Below are positions 1-6,579 of a stretch of 6,579 bases of DNA, piece after piece. Below the pieces are notes generated by a model that saw only the letters and a list, made by a program, of their open reading frames with translations, ran no database searches and was not told the DNA's origin. The position numbers and the translations under genes are program-made. Position 1 is the first letter of the stretch. Each line of letters begins with the position of its first letter. Source of the DNA: an uncultured Lachnospiraceae bacterium (GTDB lineage Bacteria > Bacillota_A > Clostridia > Lachnospirales > Lachnospiraceae). Where the stretch lies: positions 1 through 6,579 of the forward strand of contig CAMWMM010000286.1 of the NCBI GenBank assembly GCA_947175285.1, in the 5' to 3' direction.

Positions 1-295
1 CACCGCCCCAATGTGTGTTAATCATTTTCTTTCTTGTTTCTTTCGGACCGATACCATCTTTCCAGTGATACTCGTCTGCAAAACAGCCCCCCGGCCAGCG
101 AAGCACCGGAATCTGCATTTCTTTAAGAGCTTCTACAACATCTTTTCTCATACCGTTTACATTGGGAATTTCAGAATTTTCTCCAACATACAGCCCCTCA
201 TAAATACACCTTCCAAGATGTTCTGAGAAATGTCCATAGATTTCGGCGTTGATATGCCCCTTTTTGTTTTTCTCATTGATAAATAGTTTTGCCAT
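1..295 (-). CDS. GH51 alpha-L-arabinofuranosidase, N-terminal fragment (cut by the window edge)
   Basis: The leftward frame opens with ATG at 295-293 and stays open for 98 codons to the left edge, so only the N-terminus is visible. It begins [20 protein letters not shown] and carries the GH51 signatures [17 protein letters not shown] (about residues 20-36), RWPGG (66-70) followed by [14 protein letters not shown] (71-84), and HWGG (95-98). Known family members remove alpha-linked L-arabinofuranosyl residues from arabinan, arabinoxylan or their oligosaccharides with retention of configuration. The catalytic acid/base and nucleophile lie outside the window. No signal peptide is visible, so a cytoplasmic enzyme is likely. 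An AAGGAGG site sits 6 bases before the ATG. The gene lies 14 bases downstream of the GH43 gene on the same strand and is almost certainly co-transcribed with it. It differs clearly from the second GH51 enzyme in the window (RWPGGCF here, RYPGGNF there), so it is a different GH51 lineage and not a recent duplicate. Confidence 0.9.
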   Translation of the reverse strand, partial: MAKLFINEKNKKGHINAEIYGHFSEHLGRCIYEGLYVGENSEIPNVNGMRKDVVEALKEMQIPVLRWPGGCFADEYHWKDGIGPKETRKKMINTHWGG

Positions 296-300
296 AAAAA

Positions 301-309
301 ACCTCCTTA
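301..309 (-). promoter_or_regulatory. Ribosome binding site of the partial GH51 gene
   Basis: On the minus strand the 14-base gap after the GH43 stop codon contains AAGGAGG, 6 bases before the ATG at 295. It is a near-perfect Shine-Dalgarno sequence and fixes the start of the left-edge gene. The gap has no room for a promoter, which supports co-transcription with GH43. Confidence 0.85.
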
Positions 310-1272
310 TTAGTTATCAAAATGAAATACCGGTCTTCCCTGTTCATCCCATTTTATTTTCATTAACATTGTATGGCGATTTGGATTATAAAGCGGATCT
401 CCAATAATCTTCGTTTCTGTTCTGGCATGATACACAAGAATATCATTGCCTTCTTCATCCACCGTAAAACTGTTATGTCCCGGTCCATATATTTCCCTGG
501 ATGCATCGGAACATAGTACCGGATATCTGCTTTTTTTCCAAGACAGCGGATCTAATAAATCCGCTTTTTCATCCACTGTCATCATACCCATACAGTAAGC
601 CGGTCCTGTATCGGATGCGGAATATGTAAGAAATATTTTTCCATTTCTTTTAATGACCGCAGGTCCTTCATTTACCCAAAAATTTATACGTTCCCAATCA
701 TAATCCGGCGTTGTCAAAAGTACTTGTACTGTCTTTAACTGCCACGGATTCTCCATTTCTGCAATATAAAGATTAGAAATCTGTTTTCCCACACCGACTT
801 TTTCTGCCCAGACACAAAAATATTTTCCTTGATTTTCAAAAACTGTGGCATCCAGAGAAAATGCACGAAACGAAAATTCATCGTTCGGTGCGCAGGTAAG
901 CGCCCCCTTTTCCGTCCAGACACCCGTCGCAGGATCACTATCCAGACATTCCAATACATAAGGTCTAATCGCCCATATATTTTCTTTTTCGCCCGCTGCA
1001 AAATAAATATACCATGTACCTTTGATATAATGCAGTTCCGGAGCCCATATGTGGGCACCCATAATGCCGCTTTCATGCTTGTGCCATATTTCTTTTTCTT
1101 CTGCCGTCTTTAACCCTGCTAATGTATCCGCTTTCCGCAGAACAATTTTATCATATTCAGGAACAGAGGCTGTAAAATAATAGCTTCCGTCTGTATGCCT
1201 GTAAATATATGGATCCGCCCTCTGCAAAATCCATGGTTCATTGTATGCCAGCTTCTTTTTCTGTTCATCCAT
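310..1272 (-). CDS. GH43 alpha-L-arabinofuranosidase (cytoplasmic, GH43_26-like)
   Basis: This 320-residue protein is a single five-bladed beta-propeller of glycoside hydrolase family 43. The three acidic positions expected of the family are visible: Asp20 in RADPYIY (general base), Asp141 in SLDATVF (pKa modulator) and Glu202 in VNEGPAV (general acid). His266 in YGPGHNSF matches the conserved central-cavity histidine. [21 protein letters not shown] (74-94) and the tail motif [11 protein letters not shown] (291-301) resemble the exo-alpha-1,5-arabinofuranosidase branch, from memory GH43_26; the subfamily is less certain than the family. Family members are inverting enzymes that cut arabinofuranosyl residues from arabino-oligosaccharides. 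There is no signal peptide or accessory binding module, so it should act on imported oligosaccharides. The start codon follows GGAAAGGTG on the minus strand, a moderate ribosome site. It is the first gene of a leftward operon with the partial GH51 gene and has its own promoter at 1340-1368. Confidence 0.92.
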   Translation of the reverse strand: MDEQKKKLAYNEPWILQRADPYIYRHTDGSYYFTASVPEYDKIVLRKADTLAGLKTAEEKEIWHKHESGIMGAHIWAPELHYIKGTWYIYFAAGEKENIWAIRPYVLECLDSDPATGVWTEKGALTCAPNDEFSFRAFSLDATVFENQGKYFCVWAEKVGVGKQISNLYIAEMENPWQLKTVQVLLTTPDYDWERINFWVNEGPAVIKRNGKIFLTYSASDTGPAYCMGMMTVDEKADLLDPLSWKKSRYPVLCSDASREIYGPGHNSFTVDEEGNDILVYHARTETKIIGDPLYNPNRHTMLMKIKWDEQGRPVFHFDN

Positions 1273-1321
1273 AGTTAATTACACCTTTCCTTCAGTCCAC
1301 ATATTTTATTTTTTCATAAAT

Positions 1322-1348
1322 TAATATAATTTATCCTAAATTATATTA
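1322..1348. promoter_or_regulatory. 27-bp dyad over the GH43 promoter -10 box, candidate operator
   Basis: The arm TAATATAATTTA (1322-1333) and its exact reverse complement TAAATTATATTA (1337-1348) flank a 3-base centre TCC. The dyad covers the -10 box at 1340-1345 and the predicted start site, which is the usual place for a repressor operator. Long AT-only palindromes also arise by chance in AT-rich DNA, but 12 matched pairs with a 3-base centre is a strong signal. The binding protein is unknown; the ArsR-type regulator at 4931-5863 is a candidate by proximity only. Confidence 0.5.
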
Positions 1349-1368
1349 GATTAATTTCCATAAAGCAA
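1340..1368 (-). promoter_or_regulatory. Sigma-A type promoter for the GH43-GH51 operon
   Basis: On the minus strand TTGCTT (1368-1363) is followed after exactly 17 bases by a perfect TATAAT (1345-1340). Transcription would start near 1333, giving a leader of about 60 bases before the GH43 ATG at 1272. The -35 box matches only three of six consensus bases, which fits a regulated promoter. The -10 box lies inside a long dyad (1322-1348). Confidence 0.65.
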
Positions 1369-1391
1369 CCTGTTTTTTGATTTGTTTTCAT

Positions 1392-1410
1392 AAATATTGC
1401 ACAAATATTT
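1392..1410. repeat. 19-bp inverted repeat in the divergent control region
   Basis: AAATATT (1392-1398) and AATATTT (1404-1410) are exact reverse complements around GCACA. The repeat lies upstream of both divergent promoters, about 25 bases before the GH43 -35 box and 45 before the chemoreceptor -10 box. A transcription factor site serving either side is possible. AT richness lowers the weight of this call. Confidence 0.35.
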
Positions 1411-1452
1411 TTGATTAATTTAAAACATAATATTTCATCCTTTGTATTCACA

Positions 1453-1461
1453 TGGTATAAT
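1453..1461 (+). promoter_or_regulatory. Extended -10 promoter for the chemoreceptor-GH51 operon
   Basis: TGGTATAAT contains a perfect TATAAT (1456-1461) preceded by the TG of an extended -10 element. No good -35 box is seen at 16 to 18 bases upstream (TTTCAT at 17). Transcription would start near 1468, leaving a leader of about 73 bases before the ATG at 1541. A sigma-28 motility promoter (TAAA plus GCCGATAT-like) was looked for and not found, so the receptor is probably expressed with the sugar locus and not with the flagellar regulon. Confidence 0.6.
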
Positions 1462-1527
1462 AGGCACAGGTATGACAGTTAGAGTTACAAGAATTACTGT
1501 TAAATTCCATCTGCTATTAATTACTAT

Positions 1528-1532
1528 GGAGG
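1528..1532 (+). promoter_or_regulatory. Ribosome binding site that fixes the chemoreceptor start
   Basis: GGAGG ends 8 bases before the ATG at 1541. Two in-frame upstream ATGs are less likely. The one at 1442 lies upstream of the predicted transcription start, and the one at 1526 overlaps the GGAGG itself. Confidence 0.8.
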
Positions 1533-1540
1533 ACATACAG

Positions 1541-3295
1541 ATGACAAAAAAACCAAAAAAGATTAAAGAAAAAAAATCCCGAAAACTTTCTTTTAATTTT
1601 AATATGTTAAAATCAGGCATTGGAAGAAAAATACTCATCATGACAATCGGCATTATGCTTGTTATGCTTGCTATGACGGTTTTTCTGGCATATAGAACCG
1701 CTTCTTATAATGAGCAGTATGCAGCATCTATCAGCAGCCTGACAAAAATTAATTATATTAAAAATCATATTGAGCAAGTTTCCGACAACATCAATGTTGC
1801 AAAACTGAGGAAAAAACATCTTGACGATGTCAATTCCGGAACATACCTTTCACGAATGATTAATTATATCAACTCCGTTACGGAAGAAATTCCTTCCAAC
1901 GGCATTTATGACACAAACAAAACATATGCCGCCACTATCTCATCAACATTAGCTGCCTATCAAGATTTATATGACCAGATTTATACCATGGACGATGGCT
2001 ATGTTACCGAAGCTGCCCGCGACAGCATTAAAAAAATGGAGAGCTATGATAAGCTTGTTATTGACAGGTGTAACAGCTTAATCAGTGAAGAAATTACAAG
2101 GAGCAGTGATATACAGGCTGCGATGCAGACCGCTTTTAACCAGACGATTGAACAAATTATGATCGGTGTTGTTGTCATTACCGTTTTATCTATTATATTG
2201 GTACTCATTGTTACCTCTACTATAACGGTTTCCATTGAAAATCTTGCCGGACATGCCGTGCAAATTGCGCAAGGCGACCTGACAGGCGAATCACCCAAAG
2301 TCAAAGGTAAAAATGAAGTCAGCGTCCTTGCCCATAACTTTACAATTATGAAAGACAGTATTAAAGAAATTGTACAGAAAGTTTCCGATGTTACCCTGCG
2401 CATTGAAAATATGGCGGAAGTCACAAGTATGCGTGCGGAAGAAAATGAAAACAGCATTTCTGCTACAGCAAGCAATATTGGTGAAGTATCCGACAGGATG
2501 AATGAACAAAACAGAATTGTAGAAGAGTCTATGGAAAAAATTGTTCAGATGCAGCAAATCTCCGAAGGTATTACAAACCATGCATCTACTATCTCGAACA
2601 ATGCCAAATCTAATTTTGAAAAAACGGTACAAAGCAATGAAGGTATCGACATTTACATGAATCAGCTACAAGATGTAAATAATACCGTAAATCAGGTTTC
2701 AGAAGTGGCTATCAGCCTAGCAGAAAAAACAAATATGATGAATGTCATTTTGAACTCTATTACAGAAATCGCCTCCCAGACTAATCTTTTGTCATTAAAC
2801 GCTTCTATTGAAGCGGCAAGAGCCGGTGAAAGCGGCAGAGGGTTTGCAGTCGTTGCCGATGAGATACGAAAGCTTGCTGATGGCACACAAGATTCCGCAG
2901 CGGAAATCAGCGGAATCATTACCGAGGTACAGGCGCAGGCAGGCGAGGTATCTTCCAAGCTGACAGAGAGTTTACAAGAACTGGAGAAAAATAACCATCT
3001 TGCCAAAGAAACAAAAGAGAACTTACATACAATACAGAAAAATGCCGGTTCCGTAAGCAAAAACATTGACAACATATTAAATGATATTAGATCTTTGTCT
3101 GCAATTGTTCAGAACTTTGTATCTGATATGGAACGAATCACTCAATCTGCTAATGAAAATATGAGTAACACAAGCCAGATTAACGAATCTATGTCAATTC
3201 AGTCCGCTAATCTAAGAGAAGTTGCAGATTCTGCAGATATGCTTACAAAACTTTCTTCAGAACTGAAACTTACTGTGGAAAGATTTAAGATTTAG
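1541..3295 (+). CDS. Methyl-accepting chemotaxis protein (membrane chemoreceptor)
   Basis: This 584-residue receptor has the classical layout: a lysine-rich cytoplasmic start (1-30), a first membrane helix (about 31-51), an extracytoplasmic helical sensor of about 150 residues (52-204), a second membrane helix (about 205-229), a HAMP linker (about 229-283) and a long signalling coiled coil. The conserved hairpin tip that contacts CheA and CheW is clear at 407-446, including [19 protein letters not shown] and [15 protein letters not shown]. Such receptors control the CheA kinase and so flagellar rotation. The sensor looks like a small all-helical (four-helix-bundle) type, so the ligand cannot be read directly. 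No CheR-tethering pentapeptide is seen at the C-terminus, which ends TVERFKI. The start at 1541 is chosen for its GGAGG site. The GH51 gene follows after 36 bases without a terminator, so an arabinose-related ligand is an attractive inference. The tip motif makes the family certain. Confidence 0.95.
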   Translation: MTKKPKKIKEKKSRKLSFNFNMLKSGIGRKILIMTIGIMLVMLAMTVFLAYRTASYNEQYAASISSLTKINYIKNHIEQVSDNINVAKLRKKHLDDVNSGTYLSRMINYINSVTEEIPSNGIYDTNKTYAATISSTLAAYQDLYDQIYTMDDGYVTEAARDSIKKMESYDKLVIDRCNSLISEEITRSSDIQAAMQTAFNQTIEQIMIGVVVITVLSIILVLIVTSTITVSIENLAGHAVQIAQGDLTGESPKVKGKNEVSVLAHNFTIMKDSIKEIVQKVSDVTLRIENMAEVTSMRAEENENSISATASNIGEVSDRMNEQNRIVEESMEKIVQMQQISEGITNHASTISNNAKSNFEKTVQSNEGIDIYMNQLQDVNNTVNQVSEVAISLAEKTNMMNVILNSITEIASQTNLLSLNASIEAARAGESGRGFAVVADEIRKLADGTQDSAAEISGIITEVQAQAGEVSSKLTESLQELEKNNHLAKETKENLHTIQKNAGSVSKNIDNILNDIRSLSAIVQNFVSDMERITQSANENMSNTSQINESMSIQSANLREVADSADMLTKLSSELKLTVERFKI

Positions 3296-4843
<1,548 letters not shown>

Positions 4844-4856
4844 TTAAAGATTTTTT

Positions 4857-4899
4857 AAAAAAATACCGGCATATCGTTGACAAATCAACCTATGCCGGT
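4857..4899 (-). terminator. Intrinsic terminator between convergent genes, strongest leftward
   Basis: ACCGGCATA (4865-4873) pairs with TATGCCGGT (4891-4899). An inner stem GTTGA (4876-4880) with TCAAC (4885-4889) closes a CAAA loop. Read leftward, the hairpin is followed by T A TTTTTTT (4864-4857), a proper U-tract 31 bases after the regulator stop codon. Read rightward, only a short TTTT follows (CTGCTTTTAT), so it can also stop the GH51 transcript but less strongly. Confidence 0.8.
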
Positions 4900-4930
4900 T
4901 CTGCTTTTATGATACTTTTGCTTCTGTCTT

Positions 4931-5863
4931 TTATGGCTGCTCTATCCCTGTAATGGGACTATAATTAATCCGAATGGCAATATCCTGATTATAGTTTCCA
5001 AAATTTTTCCCAAAAATCGTCAGACCACCTATATGCTCCGCCTGTTCTTCCACTTCCAATTTCAGCTTAATAGTGCTGTGATAATCCAGTGCTAAATCTT
5101 CAACGGAAACATCCGATACCTGCAGTCCGTCAATAAAGGTTCCTTTCTTATTAATCACAATAATTTTAAGCCAGCCGTATTGATTCCAATTCGGATACCA
5201 CCAGTCCGGCGTGAAAATACCTTTCATATTTCCAAAGTCTCCGGGACTTGTCCACATTGCTATCTTTTTTTCATTCAGAGAAAAAGTAATATCCGAGGGC
5301 CATACTTCATTAATTCCCGGCGCTTCCGAACCGATTTCCATAGAAAAAGTAATCTGATCTATCTTCTGCCCAAACGGAATAAAATTCGGAACGATATATT
5401 CCACATATCCTCTTGTAAACCATAGAATATCTGCATTATATCTGTCCGGATGCGCAAAATAGCGGATATCATCCACTTCTCCAATAAGTGCGTGTCCGGA
5501 TGCAAGACCACATGTAGGAAATACCTTATAATCTGAAAAGTGTCCGACCTTAATATCCGTCTGATAAACATCTTTACTGTCTTCCTGTGCTTCTAAATCA
5601 ACTAAAATCTTATCCAGATAAACGGAACATTTCTTCTGATTGCCATGTCCTGCCGACTCATTTGATATCGTAATCAAACCACAATCTTCCAATTTTTTAA
5701 TATGGCTTGTCAATGCCCCGTTTGTTATATTTAGTCTCGTAGCAAGTTCATTCATATTCATTCCGTGATTTTCCAGCAAAATCTTTATAATCTCTATTCG
5801 CACTTCTGAGCCTAAAGCCTTAAAAATATCCAGCCCCTCTTCTAATGATTTAATATGTAACAT
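4931..5863 (-). CDS. ArsR-type winged-helix regulator with a large putative sugar-sensing domain
   Basis: The 310-residue protein starts with an ArsR-like winged helix (about 8-86): FKALGSEVRIEIIKILL, then the helix-turn-helix MNELATRLNITNGALTSHIKKLEDCGLI (37-64) and a wing. The metal-binding cysteine motif of classical ArsR sensors is missing. Residues 100-310 form a second, mostly beta-rich domain with conserved-looking blocks CGLASGHALIGEVDDIRYF (118-136), AHPDRYNADILWFTRGYVEY (137-156), and a tryptophan cluster (Trp204, 221, 222, 226, 231). Such aromatic surfaces are typical of carbohydrate binding, so a sugar-responsive regulator is inferred. From memory, similar proteins accompany arabinofuranosidase genes in Firmicutes; no characterised member is known to me. 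The gene is convergent with GH51 and has its own strong promoter. The ATG at 5863 follows GGGGAG by 6 bases. DNA binding is near certain; the ligand and targets are inference. Confidence 0.85.
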   Translation of the reverse strand: MLHIKSLEEGLDIFKALGSEVRIEIIKILLENHGMNMNELATRLNITNGALTSHIKKLEDCGLITISNESAGHGNQKKCSVYLDKILVDLEAQEDSKDVYQTDIKVGHFSDYKVFPTCGLASGHALIGEVDDIRYFAHPDRYNADILWFTRGYVEYIVPNFIPFGQKIDQITFSMEIGSEAPGINEVWPSDITFSLNEKKIAMWTSPGDFGNMKGIFTPDWWYPNWNQYGWLKIIVINKKGTFIDGLQVSDVSVEDLALDYHSTIKLKLEVEEQAEHIGGLTIFGKNFGNYNQDIAIRINYSPITGIEQP

Positions 5864-5903
5864 ACTTTTCTCCCCAATAACTGACTTCCCCGTTTATTTT
5901 AGA

Positions 5904-5919
5904 TATTATTAAAATAATA
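5904..5919. promoter_or_regulatory. Dyad at the regulator transcription start, candidate autoregulatory operator
   Basis: TATTATT (5904-5910) and AATAATA (5913-5919) are reverse complements around AA. The dyad begins at the predicted start site of the regulator transcript, where a bound protein would block initiation or clearance. It is AT-only, like the GH43 promoter dyad, but the arm sequences are not identical. Confidence 0.35.
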
Positions 5920-5926
5920 CCTTTAC

Positions 5927-5954
5927 ATTATATCAGTTTTAAGAAAATAGTCAA
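5927..5954 (-). promoter_or_regulatory. Strong sigma-A promoter of the regulator gene
   Basis: On the minus strand TTGACT (5954-5949) is followed after 16 bases by TATAAT (5932-5927), with a TG in front of it (TGATATAAT). The start would be near 5920, giving a leader of about 57 bases. It is the best promoter match in the window and shows the regulator is transcribed separately from the FHA gene. Confidence 0.75.
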
Positions 5955-5967
5955 TCATTACCATTAA

Positions 5968-5981
5968 ATCGTTCTAACGAT
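5968..5981. repeat. Short dyad at the FHA stop codon
   Basis: ATCGTT (5968-5973) and AACGAT (5976-5981) flank CT and overlap the TAG stop codon of the FHA gene (5976-5974). No U-tract follows in the leftward direction, so it is a poor terminator. It lies 14 bases upstream of the regulator's -35 box and could be an upstream regulatory site. Confidence 0.3.
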
Positions 5982-6579
5982 AGCAATAATTTAATTTTCC
6001 AAACCGTATTTCATCACCGGGTTCGATTTCCACAGTTTCACTCGGCTCCATGCGTAATCCGTTTTTATATGTTCCATTCATGGAATTCATATCCGTCAAA
6101 AAGATTTTCTCATCTTTCCTTTCTATCCGCGCATGGAGCCTGCTGATTGAATCATCCATAAGAACGCAGTCCACACACCCTGCCATTTTTCCTATCGTGA
6201 AAGGAAACTGCGTCAGTTCGATATGCTTTTTATTCTTTTTATCCAGTGCATATAATTTATATTCCGCTTTCTGTTTTCCGGTATCTATAAAAACAGTTTC
6301 TCCATAGTCATTCATCTGCTGTGCGCCGGACATCTGTGTCTGCCGTATACCGGATGCTTGCGCCTGTTGCGATTCAAATCCTCCTGCCACTGCCATATCC
6401 ATATTTTTATCCAGTACATTCTTTAAGGAAACTGCTCTTTCCTCCCGAAATTCATCCCCGATGTCCCGAAGCAGCTCCTGCTCTTTTTCCTCTTTCTCTC
6501 TCTCCTTTTTTCCGGACAGCAAAACCTGTATCAAAGAAAATACAAAGCATAATCCCATGACGCCTAGGCAGCATACGAC
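5974..6579 (-). CDS. Membrane-anchored FHA-domain protein, C-terminal part (cut by the window edge)
   Basis: The leftward frame is open from the right edge, so the N-terminus is missing; the ATG at 6558 is internal to the frame and lies inside a membrane helix. The visible part starts with a hydrophobic segment VVCCLGVMGLCFVFSLIQVLL (6579-6517), then a highly charged KKEREKEEKEQE stretch, a Gln-rich linker, and a C-terminal forkhead-associated domain (about 6207-5989). Counting from the ATG at 6558, the phosphothreonine-binding signature is intact: Ser139-Arg140 and His142 (SRLHA), then NSMNGTYKNG with Asn158, Ser159, Asn161, Gly162 and Thr163. FHA domains bind phosphothreonine peptides and usually work with Ser/Thr kinases. 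Lachnospiraceae have FHA proteins of this layout with an N-terminal DUF6382 domain, often near Tad pilus genes; that assignment is recall, since the N-terminus is not visible. It is separated from the regulator by 110 bases with an independent promoter, so no functional link to the sugar locus is seen. Confidence 0.87.
   Translation of the reverse strand, partial: VVCCLGVMGLCFVFSLIQVLLSGKKEREKEEKEQELLRDIGDEFREERAVSLKNVLDKNMDMAVAGGFESQQAQASGIRQTQMSGAQQMNDYGETVFIDTGKQKAEYKLYALDKKNKKHIELTQFPFTIGKMAGCVDCVLMDDSISRLHARIERKDEKIFLTDMNSMNGTYKNGLRMEPSETVEIEPGDEIRFGKLNYCYR

Noticed and set aside
11..226. Plus-strand open frame of 71 codons at the left edge
   Set aside because: It is antisense to the GH51 N-terminus, whose frame shows clear family motifs; the plus-strand product has no recognisable features.
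1442..1540. Longer chemoreceptor start at ATG 1442
   Set aside because: It would begin upstream of the extended -10 promoter's start site, has no ribosome site and adds an unconserved-looking leader. The ATG at 1541 has GGAGG at 8 bases.
1468..1540. Riboswitch (for example c-di-GMP) in the chemoreceptor leader
   Set aside because: The leader is only about 73 bases, no conserved aptamer core was recognised, and the only inverted repeat (ACAGT...ACTGT, 5 bp with a long loop) is weak.
1273..1540. Catabolite-repression (cre) site in the divergent region
   Set aside because: No match to TGWAANCGNTNWCA was found; the region is almost free of CG dinucleotides.
2044..3075. Minus-strand open frames inside the chemoreceptor gene
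   Set aside because: They are shadows of the coiled-coil coding sequence, without ribosome sites or family motifs.
5968..5981. Terminator for the FHA gene
   Set aside because: The 6-bp stem has a 2-base loop, is too tight to form a normal RNA hairpin, and has no U-tract after it.

Overview
The window looks like chromosomal DNA from an AT-rich, motile, plant-polysaccharide-using Firmicute, most likely a gut or rumen Lachnospiraceae of the Roseburia/Agathobacter/Butyrivibrio kind. This rests on base composition, strong AGGAGG-type ribosome binding sites, sigma-A style promoters and the gene content. The genus is an inference; there is no rRNA or other taxonomic marker here.

Layout from left to right. 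(1) A leftward pair: a GH43 alpha-L-arabinofuranosidase (310-1272) followed 14 bases later by the first 98 residues of a GH51 arabinofuranosidase that runs off the left edge (1-295). (2) A divergent, very AT-rich control region (1273-1540) with a promoter for each side and a 27-bp near-perfect dyad over the -10 box of the GH43 promoter. (3) A rightward pair: a methyl-accepting chemotaxis protein (1541-3295) and, 36 bases later, a complete GH51 alpha-L-arabinofuranosidase (3332-4843). (4) A hairpin at 4865-4899 that separates the convergent genes. (5) A leftward ArsR-type winged-helix regulator with a large, aromatic-rich C-terminal domain (4931-5863), with its own strong promoter. (6) The C-terminal part of a leftward membrane-anchored FHA-domain protein that runs off the right edge (5974-6579).

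The first five genes read as one arabinan/arabinoxylan oligosaccharide locus. None of the three glycosidases shows a signal peptide at its visible N-terminus, so they probably release L-arabinose in the cytoplasm from imported oligosaccharides. The chemoreceptor shares an apparent transcript with one GH51 enzyme, which suggests that sensing and digestion of the same sugar are co-expressed. The regulator is the obvious candidate to control the locus, because its C-terminal half looks like a sugar-sensing module rather than a metal sensor. No transporter or arabinose-catabolic gene lies in the window. The FHA gene probably belongs to an unrelated neighbouring system.

No RNA genes, mobile elements, CRISPR arrays or pseudogenes were seen. 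The most interesting items are the regulator architecture, the GH43 promoter dyad and the chemoreceptor-GH51 pairing.
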